Assembly (NCBI GenBank): GCA_023415475.1
Contig: JAEZKL010000140.1
Coordinates: 1 to 44,342 of the forward strand
Source: Bacillota bacterium
GTDB taxonomy: Bacteria; Bacillota; Clostridia; Lachnospirales; Lachnospiraceae
DNA length: 44,342 nucleotides
Direction of reading: 5' to 3'
The first letter of the stretch is position 1, and every line of letters starts with the position of its first letter. The notes beneath the pieces are model-generated. The model searched no databases. It had not been told where the DNA came from and saw only the letters and a program-made list of their open reading frames with translations. Position numbers and translations under genes: made by a program. Below, in pieces: positions 1 to 8,569 of the stretch.

Positions 1-381
1 TTTCTTACGTACGGACGAACCGCTTTCTACAGCTCTTGCAAGTAATTTGTTAGGCAGTCCATTTGGATAGCTTTTTGTTTTATGGGATCCGTAACCGTGG
101 AAACCCACTTTTGTATTAACAATTCCGTTACGGTCTATGTCTGCCGGAGCAACTCCGAGAGAATCAAGTAAATCTTTTTTCTGTGCACCAGGTAAACCGC
201 TGAACTTCTCATCATTGTCCAACTTTCTGAATGTATCCTCTGGGAGAGATTGGAGTTTTCTGCGCATTTCATCTGCTACCGGATTGGCTCCGGCTTTTAC
301 TGCCCTTTTGCAAATATCGGTCGATGCTTTACCTAGTTCCGATAATCTATGAGCATATTCCTCAGGGCCTTTAATTGTCAT
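1..381 (-). CDS. HK97 gp10-family neck/tail-completion protein (partial)
   Basis: An open frame runs from an ATG at 381 leftwards off the window edge, giving 127 residues without a stop. It begins MTIKGPEEYAHRLSELGK and contains the stretches LPEDTFRKL, FSGLPGAQKKDLLDS, VGFHGYGS and LLARAVESGSS. I recognise this pattern as the HK97 gp10 family, which joins the neck to the tail tube in long-tailed phages. It starts one base after the stop of the gene upstream and lies in the usual place after the connector and head-closure genes, so it should be translated as part of the head operon. The C-terminus, and the tail genes expected after it, lie outside the window. The family call is firm; the exact role is inferred from position. 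Confidence 0.85.
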   Translation of the reverse strand, partial: MTIKGPEEYAHRLSELGKASTDICKRAVKAGANPVADEMRRKLQSLPEDTFRKLDNDEKFSGLPGAQKKDLLDSLGVAPADIDRNGIVNTKVGFHGYGSHKTKSYPNGLPNKLLARAVESGSSVRKK

Positions 382-382
382 C

Positions 383-715
383 CTAGCCGAGATCATCACC
401 TACTTGCCATATCCACTCATAATGGATGTATCCGGTCTCTTCTTCATGCTGAATTGAGTTTATTCTCCAGGACATTTCTGAATTATCCATGGCGGTTTCG
501 ATTTGCTTTACCACTGGATCATACTCGGATTTGGTATAATAATCAGCGGTACCCTCAATGGCTCTTTCGTCCAGCTTATCATCAGCAAAAACGGTATCGC
601 CCTGTCCGTCCTCAGCCCATACGATGTATTTGTCAGGTTTCGACCACGCTTTATAATGGAAGGTTGCCTCAGGTAAAACAGAAAGAAATACGTCTCTAAC
701 TTGTTCCAATGTCAT
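383..715 (-). CDS. Phage neck-region protein, function unassigned
   Basis: This 110-residue protein begins MTLEQVRDVFLSVLPEATFHYKA and is rich in acidic and aromatic residues (YDPVVKQIE, SWRINSIQHEEETGYIHYEWIWQVGDD). GGAGG lies six bases before the ATG, and the gene overlaps the head-closure gene upstream by about 20 bases. Genes of this size between head closure and HK97 gp10 are normally head-tail joining or minor tail proteins. I see no catalytic motif, signal peptide or membrane segment. The gene is surely real; the structural role is inferred from order only. Confidence 0.8.
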   Translation of the reverse strand: MTLEQVRDVFLSVLPEATFHYKAWSKPDKYIVWAEDGQGDTVFADDKLDERAIEGTADYYTKSEYDPVVKQIETAMDNSEMSWRINSIQHEEETGYIHYEWIWQVGDDLG

Positions 716-1055
716 AGGCTACCTCCAATCTCACCAGCGACAAGTCCATACTCTTTGGTATAACATCAACTGGGTATTGTATTTGTACGATTTTATACTG
801 CTTACCGTCAACCGGAATAACTTTATCATCACGCACAACTTCGTCTACTCTCGGCACTCTTAATAAACGCTCGATCTTTGTACCATCCTGTGAGGCAGAC
901 CAAAACTTACTGTCAAACACTTTAAGTTCCGCATACCTCAATGGGTTAGTAATCTTCAAGGTCAATCCCTGTTTTGGCATATTGCCGGGCTGTGCTATGT
1001 TACTAACCGTATAAACTCTTAGAATCCCATCGTTATACTGTTGTATCGCTGCCAT
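696..1055 (-). CDS. Head closure (head-tail adaptor) protein
   Basis: The protein has 119 residues from the ATG at 1055 (MAAIQQYNDGILRVY), which has GGTGGTG just upstream; an in-frame start at 1067 has no such site. The sequence is beta-rich with a repeated T-x-T-x-N pattern and a C-terminal LVRLEVAYD, fitting a small adaptor/stopper protein that plugs the portal-connector complex after packaging. It overlaps the connector gene upstream and the next neck gene downstream, as usual in tightly packed head operons. No catalytic residues are expected. The family assignment comes from size and order rather than a unique motif. Confidence 0.7.
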   Translation of the reverse strand: MAAIQQYNDGILRVYTVSNIAQPGNMPKQGLTLKITNPLRYAELKVFDSKFWSASQDGTKIERLLRVPRVDEVVRDDKVIPVDGKQYKIVQIQYPVDVIPKSMDLSLVRLEVAYDIGTS

Positions 1056-1347
1056 ACGCACCACCATTCTTAGCCCTTAAATCCATCAAAAAAGGAGCAA
1101 GGTTTGTCATATACTCGTTCAAATTACCGTTTCTTGCATACTTGACATATTCGAGTAGTAACTGCTTCGGCATTCCATCTTTGGAGTAGTCGAGAGCAGC
1201 CCCGGCTTTTCCGTCCAGAAATTCCGTTCCAATATTGATGATCCCTGTAAGCTGCGCATCAATCGAAGCATCGGCCCATGTAATGTCGATGCCGGGATAA
1301 TTCTTTACTGCTGCTAATAATCCTTCTGGCAAGGTTGTTTCAGCCAT
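1033..1347 (-). CDS. gp6-like head-tail connector protein
   Basis: This is a 104-residue, mostly helical protein (MAETTLPEGLLAAVKNYPGI, then DASIDAQLTGIINIGTEFLDG and LLLEYVKYARNG). That is the pattern of the phage connector family related to HK97 gp6, which forms a ring beneath the portal. The ATG at 1347 follows AGGTGATTAAT, a better site than the in-frame ATG nine bases earlier. It overlaps the closing end of the 61-residue gene upstream only if the longer start is used. Position between capsid and head-closure genes agrees with the call. Confidence 0.8.
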   Translation of the reverse strand: MAETTLPEGLLAAVKNYPGIDITWADASIDAQLTGIINIGTEFLDGKAGAALDYSKDGMPKQLLLEYVKYARNGNLNEYMTNLAPFLMDLRAKNGGAYGSDTTV

Positions 1348-1348
1348 A

Positions 1349-1534
1349 TTAATCACCTGCTTTTTTTGCGGCTTTTTTGGTCAGTCTCGGCTCCGCGATT
1401 TCCTTCACAAAAATGCCGTGAGCGGTACCGTTTATTTCTTGGTACCGCTCTTCGGTCATTTCTAATATTTCATTGGGCTTGTGAAGGTTACCGGTATGCC
1501 TGTCTTCGTATTCCCTTAATACCTCGGCCTTCAT
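1349..1534 (-). CDS. Small basic phage protein after the major capsid gene
   Basis: The product has 61 residues: MKAEVLREYEDRHTGNLHKP, a middle EMTEERYQEING, and a basic tail RLTKKAAKKAGD. Proteins of this size and pattern commonly lie between the capsid and connector genes of Clostridia HK97-like phages. Their role is not settled; a capsid-associated or connector accessory role is possible. There is a good AGGAGG site before the ATG. I see no membrane segment. Confidence 0.75.
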   Translation of the reverse strand: MKAEVLREYEDRHTGNLHKPNEILEMTEERYQEINGTAHGIFVKEIAEPRLTKKAAKKAGD

Positions 1535-1545
1535 TTGTTACCTCC

Positions 1546-2808
1546 TTACACTGCTGCTATCTTCTCAACACAGATAAAGCCCTTGTATTTATTAACCACT
1601 CCACCAACAATAATCTTTCCGAAGAAGCCGATCTTGCCCTGATCAATGTATCTTTCATCAGAGCGTTTGATGGTTAATGGTGCGAACATTGGAAGCTCAT
1701 AGTTTGTCGGAGCGCCGTAAACCATAGTCTTAGAATTGACAGCCGTTGCTGCATCAGACAGGGCATTGCAGCCGCTATTAATGGTATAAGGAACTCTTAT
1801 GTTTCCTTCCTGAACATAGCCGTTAGGTCCGTTGTAAGTAATCGAATAGTAAGGTCTGCCATCTGTCGCGGTAACTGCTGCAAAAGCTGCAAGATCTTTT
1901 TTGTTCATGAATAATGTTGCAGGGCTCTCGAGATCTTCATCTCCACCATAAGCAAAAACAATCTTTCTTAAGGTGTCTTTATCAATTGCAGAAACACTAA
2001 CTTTGTATGCAGCAGGGATTAATGTTACCGGCATATTGTAAATGCCTTTGAGCTGATTTGCGCCGCCTAAGCCTGCGATGATCTGGTTGCTAGTTTTCTT
2101 ACGAATAGATTTTCTTACGCTGTTGACGATTCTGGTAAGATAGTCTGCATTGGGAAGTTCTACAACTTCCTCGTTGACGATTGCGCTGTTGGTAATCTTT
2201 GCTCTACCGGTACTTGCAGTACCGAAAGTTCCCTCATCGTTGGTATATGTTGAACCTTCAGCGGTGTAATCAGCATCTCCATCATCTATCTGGAATGTTA
2301 CGTCATACTGATTACCGCCATCAAGAGGAAATGCATCTACCAGGTCAACCGTCTGTGCTACCTCATTGAAATTCTCCGCAACCTCTCTTTTGTACTTGTT
2401 TTCAAGTAATACATTGGAAGTGGTAACTGCTCTTTCTTCCAGATGTTTTTGGATTTCCGCAGTAATAACCACCTCTTTGCCACTTCTAAGATCGGTAGCA
2501 ATCTTCTCGATTTCCTTTTCAATATCGCTACCAGCTTTGCGCTGTTCCTGTCCTTTGCCACTTGCAACAACCACACCCGGGATTTCTCCGTTTACTGCTG
2601 CGGTTCTCTGATCCGGATCTGCTGATTTGTCTTCCTCCGGAAGCTCATCGATCATTTCCTGAAGCTTTCTGATTTCCTCATTTACTCCGTCCAGCTCCTT
2701 ATTGAGCTTTCTTAATTCCTCAACTTCGGTAACTGTATCTGCCTGCTTAACAATAGCTGCTTTTCTCTCGTTTTTTGCCTTCATTAAGGCTAATAATTTC
2801 TCTCTCAT
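1546..2808 (-). CDS. Major capsid protein, HK97 fold, with N-terminal delta domain
   Basis: The protein has 420 residues. Residues 1-70 are a charged coiled coil (KAKNERKAAIVKQ, EEIRKLQEMIDELPEEDKS), typical of the delta/scaffold domain that the prohead protease removes. The rest matches the HK97 capsid fold, with RAVTTSNVLLENKYKREVAE at its start, a long spine helix around ADYLTRIVNSVRKSIRKK, and a C-terminal LTIKRSDERYIDQGKIGFFG. The gene follows the protease by two bases, the standard order portal-protease-capsid. A likely cleavage region is the poorly ordered stretch around residues 75-110, but the exact site cannot be read from sequence. Confidence 0.95.
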   Translation of the reverse strand: MREKLLALMKAKNERKAAIVKQADTVTEVEELRKLNKELDGVNEEIRKLQEMIDELPEEDKSADPDQRTAAVNGEIPGVVVASGKGQEQRKAGSDIEKEIEKIATDLRSGKEVVITAEIQKHLEERAVTTSNVLLENKYKREVAENFNEVAQTVDLVDAFPLDGGNQYDVTFQIDDGDADYTAEGSTYTNDEGTFGTASTGRAKITNSAIVNEEVVELPNADYLTRIVNSVRKSIRKKTSNQIIAGLGGANQLKGIYNMPVTLIPAAYKVSVSAIDKDTLRKIVFAYGGDEDLESPATLFMNKKDLAAFAAVTATDGRPYYSITYNGPNGYVQEGNIRVPYTINSGCNALSDAATAVNSKTMVYGAPTNYELPMFAPLTIKRSDERYIDQGKIGFFGKIIVGGVVNKYKGFICVEKIAAV

Positions 2809-2810
2809 AA

Positions 2811-3413
2811 TTAGATTTTTCCTTTCAGAATGATTTTTTGTTTTAAGGTTTCAATCTCGCTCAAGCTATCCAGCCGCCTTTCCTCACTGTCCAGTAATTC
2901 AAGGCTACGAGCATATATAGACGTACTATCGTAAAACGGGGTGTCCACCACGCTCACGTCGTACAGTTTATCAATGTTATGTACTTCTCTTGTGGTCTCT
3001 TTCTCTCCGAATGACCACTTGTCTCCTCCTTCCGGAACGGTAAAGGCAAATGACATTTTATCAATTAGTCCTTCTTGGATTCCTTTGTATAGGTCCCTGT
3101 TGCTCTGCGTGTCTAAGAGAGTCGCATTTATTTTCAGTCCTTTCTCATCTTGGATAAGCAACAATGACTTGTTACGTGTACGAGCCATAATCATTACATT
3201 GTCGTTATGGTTATAACGGAGCGGAACATCTTTCATGTCGGTTTTATCAAGAGCTCCCTTTTTAATTGTTTCTGTAAATGACCGGCTACCATATTTGTGT
3301 GTAGCCGGTTGGTCAAAAGTGATCGCATAGCCTTCAATAATCATCTTGTCCTCGGTGTTATCTACCGCTCTGATTTCTATAAGCCTGCGTTCATAATCAT
3401 TTTTCTGTGGCAC
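2811..3413 (-). CDS. HK97-family prohead protease
   Basis: This serine protease matures the capsid by cutting the delta domain. Visible landmarks are the N-terminal VDNTEDKMIIEGYAITFDQP, a histidine in PLRYNHNDN, the serine-containing KMSFAFTVPEGG and the acidic end of the core in VSVVDTPFYDSTSIYAR. I chose the GTG at 3413, which lies nine bases after AAAGGAGG; in-frame starts further out at 3482 would overlap the portal gene by 86 bases and lack a site. With this start it overlaps the portal gene by 17 bases, consistent with coupling. The product is 200 residues. Confidence 0.92.
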   Translation of the reverse strand: MPQKNDYERRLIEIRAVDNTEDKMIIEGYAITFDQPATHKYGSRSFTETIKKGALDKTDMKDVPLRYNHNDNVMIMARTRNKSLLLIQDEKGLKINATLLDTQSNRDLYKGIQEGLIDKMSFAFTVPEGGDKWSFGEKETTREVHNIDKLYDVSVVDTPFYDSTSIYARSLELLDSEERRLDSLSEIETLKQKIILKGKI

Positions 3414-4650
3414 TATTATCATCCTCCTTTGGCTTAGCTTTGTTTTGCATTTGATACTTATTTGCGATACTTGAGTCGACATAATTTAGACTTTGGAGTC
3501 TTATATCTCCACCATCAAATGGCTCAACACCGAACATATCATTGATCTGGTTAAGGGTTAGAAGCCTTGTCTTAGTAGCGAGATCTGCAAGCAATAATTT
3601 ATCAGCTTGGGCCATGTAATTTACTTTGCTGTAATAGCACTTTATCCGGTGCCCTACATCTTGTTCCCGGACAGTAAAAAGGCAGGCCGTCATTGCCTGC
3701 TCGAATTGGATAATAAATTCTTCAATTGCTGTCTGGTAAAATGCGCTGTGCTGAGTCCCGGTGTAATCTCCGGAAAGTATCGCAGCTGATACTCCGTAAC
3801 GCTCCTGGATAACCGATTTTAGAAACGTCAAGGCATTATCCGGTATATCTGCTGCTTTGATGTTTACCGGTGTAAAGTCACCACCTAAGTCAGTAGCAAC
3901 CATACCGCTCTTGCTTGTGGTAAGATGGCTTTCAAAATCTGATCTGATATCGGTCAGTTTCTTTGCATCGGCTAATGTCTTAGCATGATATACACCCTTA
4001 ATCTGTAGGCTGGCTTCAATACTCTTTGGTAGTCCCTGTATCGTCTTATCCAGTGCATCTATGGTCCTAACGATATCATAGTCATTAGCCCTCCCCTGAT
4101 CGTCACCACCTCCAACAATGGTGTTTGCTCCTCTTCTCCATTTCAAGTGGATTAAGTCTGCATACGGCAATGTATAATTGCTCCCATCTTCAAAGTCGAA
4201 TTTTATTTCCCATACCTGGCCTTCATTCACTCCAATATAAACTCCCGAAGGTTTCAAAGGATAGAATGCAATGTATTTTTTGATCTGCCTGCCATCCGGA
4301 AGAGTTATAATCTGATATTGTGGATAGATAAAAGCATTTCGGTGCTTTCTTCTTAGCCATTCAACATTAGAAAGAAAGTCGCTTGTGGTCTGTAACGGAT
4401 TAGGCTTAAACCGGAACAGCCTAGTAATATCATCGTTTTGGATATGTATCTTATCCATGGCTGATACCACGCTTTTTATCTCGATTTTTCCGATTTCGCT
4501 TGCCACTCGATCGATAGCATTGTTCACAAAATCAGATAGGTAAATGTCTTTCCCGAAGCTCGTGAAAATCGGTTGTGAATCGGTTAGCCATGCCCCATAT
4601 ATATTTGTTTTTCCGTTAATAACACCTTTTAAGTAATTAAATACTCCCAT
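3397..4650 (-). CDS. Phage portal protein, HK97 type
   Basis: The protein has 417 residues. It shows the portal family's order: an N-terminal SDFVNNAIDRVASEIGKIE, the strand-rich middle with LIHLKWRRGA, the clip/stem-side QGLPKSIEASLQIKGV, and the conserved AAILSGDYTGTQHSAFYQT near residue 300. It forms the twelve-fold channel through which DNA is packaged. It follows the large terminase by 14 bases and overlaps the protease. The asparagine- and acid-rich C-terminus (KPKEDDNSATEK) is unstructured. Nothing is missing. Confidence 0.95.
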   Translation of the reverse strand: MGVFNYLKGVINGKTNIYGAWLTDSQPIFTSFGKDIYLSDFVNNAIDRVASEIGKIEIKSVVSAMDKIHIQNDDITRLFRFKPNPLQTTSDFLSNVEWLRRKHRNAFIYPQYQIITLPDGRQIKKYIAFYPLKPSGVYIGVNEGQVWEIKFDFEDGSNYTLPYADLIHLKWRRGANTIVGGGDDQGRANDYDIVRTIDALDKTIQGLPKSIEASLQIKGVYHAKTLADAKKLTDIRSDFESHLTTSKSGMVATDLGGDFTPVNIKAADIPDNALTFLKSVIQERYGVSAAILSGDYTGTQHSAFYQTAIEEFIIQFEQAMTACLFTVREQDVGHRIKCYYSKVNYMAQADKLLLADLATKTRLLTLNQINDMFGVEPFDGGDIRLQSLNYVDSSIANKYQMQNKAKPKEDDNSATEK

Positions 4651-4664
4651 TTTTCACCTGCTTT

Positions 4665-6419
4665 CTACGTTATCAAGCTCATAAATTCTGATCGGTACCA
4701 TTCAAGAGTTGCGTATGCATCAATCTTAGATGCTGTACCATCTATTCTTTTGGTTTTTTCCATCTTTGTCGGCATAATCCTTCCTAACTTATCTAAGACG
4801 ATGCCGGTATTGCGGAAGCACCAAAGGCATACCGGGTTGTTTTGATAATTAACTAATCCGCTCCGTATATCTGCCTCAAGCGTCCGCATTGGATTGTTTA
4901 ATACTTTAAATTCCTGTGGAATGTTTACCGTGTACTTTTCTCCAAATATCTCTTCGTATCTATTTACAAAGTCTTTAGCAAACCGGTTATCATATCCAGA
5001 TTTAAAAGGCTTTAGATCATACTCTTCCAGTAATTCAAAATGCCAATCCGCAACTACGGATGTTTCAACCGAGTTCCCAGGCACTATCGTTAACCAGCCT
5101 TCACGCTCCCACTCTCTATAGTCAACATCATCCGGACTATCTTCTAGCTTGCTTGCAGGTAACCAATACCTGGTGTGTAAATAGGTTTTTCTGTCGTTCG
5201 GTTTTTTAAGTAAAATAGTTGATGAGCAAAGATCCGTTGTCTCTGCAAAATCATTTCCCGATATATAAAAAGCCCCGGTAAAGTCTTTTAAATCAAAGGT
5301 GTCAAGGTTTATTAATTTGCTCTCCGGAAGCCATGCGGTTGAGGCTGATTGAGGAAGGTTAAAGTCCTTGGCTAGAACAAAGGCTCTTGTTGCTGAACTC
5401 TCCTTTGCTTCATCTACCATCTTTCTCAGAAAACTCCACTTTTTAATAACTCCTAAATCTGGATTGCTTTTATTCCAAGTGCTCTCATCTCTCCATATTT
5501 CCTCTTCACTGTCTTGGGTGTGCAGCCATACCAACCATCTTGGTCTGTCGAGCTCACCTTTCAATACCTTTCTTGCTTCTTTCAGCCTTTCATCAAGGTA
5601 TCCGTCTCTAATAAACCCATCTGTGGTTAGTTCTCCATATATGGGCTCGTCTTGCGTAGATAAAGCCTGTCTTATTGGCATTGTTGAGGTATTATCTTTT
5701 AGCTCATGAACCTCATCCACGGACCCAACCTTAATATTCTTTCCTTCTTTTGCTCCTGTCTTGGCAGATATCTTTCTGATATTGCCTTTATTCTGAAAGC
5801 TGAATTTCCCTTTGGTTTTTCTCTTTTTGGGGTTACCAAAGAACATGCCCTTAATATTCTTTCTTGTAACCTTCGCCAGCGTCCGGCTTTCTTCTCGCAT
5901 GGCATCTATTGCCTGAAACATTAAATCCGCTTGTTCGTAGTCGTTGGAGGAACAAAGTATCTTAGTTCCCATTTCGCCGCAAAACCATTCGGCTAAGTCC
6001 ATAGCTGAGACTAGAGGGGTTTTCCCGCACTTCCTGCCAATTAATAATAAATATTCTTGATACAGCCTTACCCATTTATCAATCTCAGGCTCAAAAATCT
6101 TAAAACTATAAAAAGCTTCGATAAATGCTTTCTGCCTTAAGGTCAAAATAAAAGGCTTCCCGGCAAATGGAGCCTCATAGTGTTTGCATTCTTTTTCGAT
6201 GAATTTAATTCTTATGTCCGATTCTGCCGTATCAAATCTTATATCCGGATTATCAAAGTGACTAATCAATATATCCAACATCATCATTAATTCGTTGCCT
6301 ATGATGATTTCTTTTAACTTACATTTTTCTGTATATTCGAGCAGCCATGAATTTGGATATAGCTCTCTTAACTCTTTAACTCTATTCGTATTCGTCAAGA
6401 TCATCATCCTCATCATCAT
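4665..6419 (-). CDS. Terminase large subunit (Terminase_1 family)
   Basis: The DNA-packaging motor has 584 residues. The ATPase Walker A region is YLLLIGRKCGKTPLVSAM near residue 128, and Walker B is VGSVDEVHEL near 240. The nuclease half shows ISGNDFAETTDLCSS, SGYDNRFAKDF and the late SKIDAYATLEWY, supplying the expected acidic residues. YEAPFAGKPFILTLRQKAFI is a hallmark of this subfamily. The start is uncertain: the first ATG gives MMMRMMILTNTNR and overlaps the small-terminase gene, while a TTG eight codons in lies nine bases after GAGG. Either leaves the motor intact. Confidence 0.95.
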   Translation of the reverse strand: MMMRMMILTNTNRVKELRELYPNSWLLEYTEKCKLKEIIIGNELMMMLDILISHFDNPDIRFDTAESDIRIKFIEKECKHYEAPFAGKPFILTLRQKAFIEAFYSFKIFEPEIDKWVRLYQEYLLLIGRKCGKTPLVSAMDLAEWFCGEMGTKILCSSNDYEQADLMFQAIDAMREESRTLAKVTRKNIKGMFFGNPKKRKTKGKFSFQNKGNIRKISAKTGAKEGKNIKVGSVDEVHELKDNTSTMPIRQALSTQDEPIYGELTTDGFIRDGYLDERLKEARKVLKGELDRPRWLVWLHTQDSEEEIWRDESTWNKSNPDLGVIKKWSFLRKMVDEAKESSATRAFVLAKDFNLPQSASTAWLPESKLINLDTFDLKDFTGAFYISGNDFAETTDLCSSTILLKKPNDRKTYLHTRYWLPASKLEDSPDDVDYREWEREGWLTIVPGNSVETSVVADWHFELLEEYDLKPFKSGYDNRFAKDFVNRYEEIFGEKYTVNIPQEFKVLNNPMRTLEADIRSGLVNYQNNPVCLWCFRNTGIVLDKLGRIMPTKMEKTKRIDGTASKIDAYATLEWYRSEFMSLIT

Positions 6420-6705
6420 TTTCTACAGCAAGATGTTTCATGAGCTTGTCCATAATATTGGTATAACTGGCCGAATGCTTCGCGATCTCTCCGGATATAG
6501 GAAGGGTACGCTGCAGCTTTGCATTTTCGGGATGAAATTCTACCAATCCTGATACAATAGCCTGCTCGTTTAGCCGTTTTAAATAAATCCGCTCACAGGC
6601 CGCTTGTTCAATTAACCCCTGAAGGACATTCAGCTTGTTTTCATCTGCACCCTTAAATTCATTTTTAAGCCGGTCGATTTCGGCTAATAATTCAGCATTA
6701 CCCAT
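6382..6705 (-). CDS. P27-family terminase small subunit
   Basis: A 107-residue protein made of helices, with a highly acidic tail ending NDDEDDDLDEYE. Short P27-like small terminases with this kind of acidic end sit directly before Terminase_1 large subunits, and here the coding regions overlap. Its role would be DNA recognition and loading of the large subunit. It is puzzling because a second, PBSX-type small terminase lies at 7751-8569 in the same operon. GTGAGAAC lies just before the ATG. The call rests on size, tail and neighbour rather than on a clear HTH. Confidence 0.75.
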   Translation of the reverse strand: MGNAELLAEIDRLKNEFKGADENKLNVLQGLIEQAACERIYLKRLNEQAIVSGLVEFHPENAKLQRTLPISGEIAKHSASYTNIMDKLMKHLAVENDDEDDDLDEYE

Positions 6706-6795
6706 GTTCTCACCTACTCTCTGTAATTCTCAGAAATTCAAAATCAAAAAGTCAAAATTTCACCGTGTATCACTCCGACAACCCAATCACAGTTA
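6706..6795 (-). other. Short gap with translation start region
   Basis: This 90-base stretch between two minus-strand genes contains the AGGTGAGAAC ribosome-binding region for the P27-type gene. It also has a run of near-repeats of TCAAAATC. I see no terminator or promoter, so the two genes are probably cotranscribed. Confidence 0.4.
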
Positions 6796-7077
6796 TTAGC
6801 CATCAATAGATTTCATGACCCCGGGGAGGTGTCTTTTATACTCAACTGAGTACACTCCATCATTATCCATTACTAACATTTCATATTCGGGAAGTTCGCA
6901 CATCGTTTCTACTTCTTCGAACTTATCACTGAGTGCAATATACTCTATTGCATCTCTTATGTAGCTTTGCTCTGATCTTACTACGAATAAGTCCTTTGTA
7001 ATCTCGGATAGTATTTTAACTGGTATTTTTTCTATAAGCTTATTACTTATATAAATTCTTCCTGCTCTACGCTTCAT
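6796..7077 (-). CDS. Uncharacterised phage protein, 93 residues
   Basis: I do not recognise this protein. It begins MKRRAGRIYISNKLIEKIP, with a mixed helix/strand pattern and acidic DKFEEVETMCELPEYEML in the middle, ending VEYKRHLPGVMKSIDG. The start has a good AAAGGAG site seven to eight bases upstream. It lies between the HNH-kinase fusion and the P27-type small terminase and should be cotranscribed with them. It is probably cytoplasmic; no membrane segment or metal motif is visible. Confidence 0.75.
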   Translation of the reverse strand: MKRRAGRIYISNKLIEKIPVKILSEITKDLFVVRSEQSYIRDAIEYIALSDKFEEVETMCELPEYEMLVMDNDGVYSVEYKRHLPGVMKSIDG

Positions 7078-7082
7078 GGTCG

Positions 7083-7742
7083 TTAACTCCTTTCATACTT
7101 CTCCCACCATTCCATAATATAATCAAGCCAATCGCTCGGCTTATCACTTTGTTCCAATCTTTCAATGCATTCTTCCTTTGTGCTCTCACAATAGATCAGC
7201 TCCGCTCCTAGCTCTTTGGCTAGTCGTTCTCTCTCATACTTATCAGGATAACCACCAATGATATAAGCATCATACCATTGTCCATACCTGGTCTTAATCT
7301 GGTCCAGTAAATCATCCCTTAGTTTGAATATATTGAACCTAACATTGTTTGGCTTAACATATTCCTGCTGGAATGTTACTGCTTGCCATAGCGCATCCAT
7401 ATCCATAACGATATCACCGTGCTGCATCATGTCTTTTACCATAGTTGTTTTACCTGATAAAGGAGAACCATAAATAATGTATACTTTATGGTGATTATGA
7501 AAGCGGTCATGCTCTTTATTGTGGCACTTACAGCATATAATCTCAATGTGAATAGGATTGAGTGATATGTTTGGATCCGTTACATTATCCTCGGTAAGCT
7601 TAATCTTGTGATGACCTATCAGGCTAGTGAAGTGTTTTGGCCTATGCCCGCACCGTTCGCACTTGCCGCCGCGCTCTATCTTAAGGTTGTAAGACAGTTC
7701 TCTCCATGGTTTACTGACATAAAATAGAGTTAAATTATCCAT
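7083..7742 (-). CDS. HNH endonuclease fused to a P-loop kinase-like domain
   Basis: The first 75 residues form an HNH nuclease of the phage packaging type: CERCGHRP, IGHHKIKL, LNPIHIEIICCKCHNKEHDR, with two CxxC zinc pairs. Residues 80-219 are a small P-loop NTPase/kinase domain, with Walker A VYIIYGSPLSGKTTMVKD, a Walker-B-like IVMDMDALW and a late lid-like KEECIERLEQS. HNH proteins beside terminase genes help large terminases cut concatemers in HK97-like phages. The attached kinase-like half has no assigned substrate. The start at 7742 has AGGTGATACA upstream; a longer start at 7757 overlaps the gene before it. Confidence 0.88.
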   Translation of the reverse strand: MDNLTLFYVSKPWRELSYNLKIERGGKCERCGHRPKHFTSLIGHHKIKLTEDNVTDPNISLNPIHIEIICCKCHNKEHDRFHNHHKVYIIYGSPLSGKTTMVKDMMQHGDIVMDMDALWQAVTFQQEYVKPNNVRFNIFKLRDDLLDQIKTRYGQWYDAYIIGGYPDKYERERLAKELGAELIYCESTKEECIERLEQSDKPSDWLDYIMEWWEKYERS

Positions 7743-7750
7743 TGTATCAC

Positions 7751-8569
7751 CTACCAATATTTCTTACTGTCAATACTCTTATCATGTTCAAACCGCTCAC
7801 GATCAAGTGCGTCCTTATTTTTCATGTGTTCTATTCTTGCTTTCTGCTCCGTAGTTGCCATATCCATGTGATCAGCTATCCAATCAAGGGCTTTCATCTT
7901 ATCGGCAAGTTTTAACTTAATTCCATCCTTGCCTTTTGATATCTCGCTTATCAATGTACCATCCACCATCCAACTCTCATTTACGTCAACATAACTCATG
8001 TCAACTGTAGCTTCTCGGCCTTCATTGTCTGAGAATGTAACTTCTCTCACTCCGAATGTCACATAATCCGTGATGTCAGAGAAGGCCATATCCATATACT
8101 TCTGAAAGATATCTCCTGGCTCTAAGAATGATTGGTTTAGTTTCCCTTGTTTAAGCTCTGCTATCTGGTCTTTAATCTTAGGGTTTCTTAGGGAATTGCT
8201 TCCCTCAACCATTGCTGTCTCGTAGGAACACTCATAAGCCTTTTTATACGCCTTAGTAGCATTAAAGTATTTAATATAATTTAAACAAAAAAGCCTTTGC
8301 TTATCGGTCAGTTTGGGATTCTCCATCACCTGCTTGACCTCATCTGCAATCGGCTCTCTATTGTTATTTTTATTTCTTTTGGAGCGTTCCGTATTCTTTT
8401 GAAACGTTCCGTTCATTTTGTCATCCCATTTATCCTTCGATTTCCACCCTCGGATAGTACCGTCCGGAAGATTAAGTTGACTTGCAATCTCAACCAAATC
8501 TATAAAACCGTCGTATTGCTTATATATTAAAAAAGCTTTGTCTCTGTTCGGGTCTCTTGCTCTTGGCAT
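7751..8569 (-). CDS. PBSX/XtmA-type terminase small subunit
   Basis: A 272-residue protein that starts MPRARDPNRDKAFLIYKQYD, followed by the HTH-like segment LVEIASQLNLPDGTIRGWKSKDKWD. Next come the core LTDKQRLFCLNYIKYFNATKAYKKAY and the Terminase_2-type region NSLRNPKIKDQIAEL. It recognises phage DNA for packaging. The ATG at 8569 has GAGGTGGTGAT directly upstream, better than an in-frame start at 8584. It is the first gene of the packaging operon. The window also has a P27-type small subunit two genes downstream, so which one feeds the large terminase is open. Confidence 0.88.
   Translation of the reverse strand: MPRARDPNRDKAFLIYKQYDGFIDLVEIASQLNLPDGTIRGWKSKDKWDDKMNGTFQKNTERSKRNKNNNREPIADEVKQVMENPKLTDKQRLFCLNYIKYFNATKAYKKAYECSYETAMVEGSNSLRNPKIKDQIAELKQGKLNQSFLEPGDIFQKYMDMAFSDITDYVTFGVREVTFSDNEGREATVDMSYVDVNESWMVDGTLISEISKGKDGIKLKLADKMKALDWIADHMDMATTEQKARIEHMKNKDALDRERFEHDKSIDSKKYW

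Noticed and set aside
137..352. + strand frame at the left edge
   Set aside because: It is the antisense of the HK97 gp10-family gene, which shows a clear protein pattern.
3397..3482. Programmed frameshift between portal and protease
   Set aside because: A normal GTG start with AAAGGAGG explains the protease without a shift; no slippery heptamer with structure was seen.
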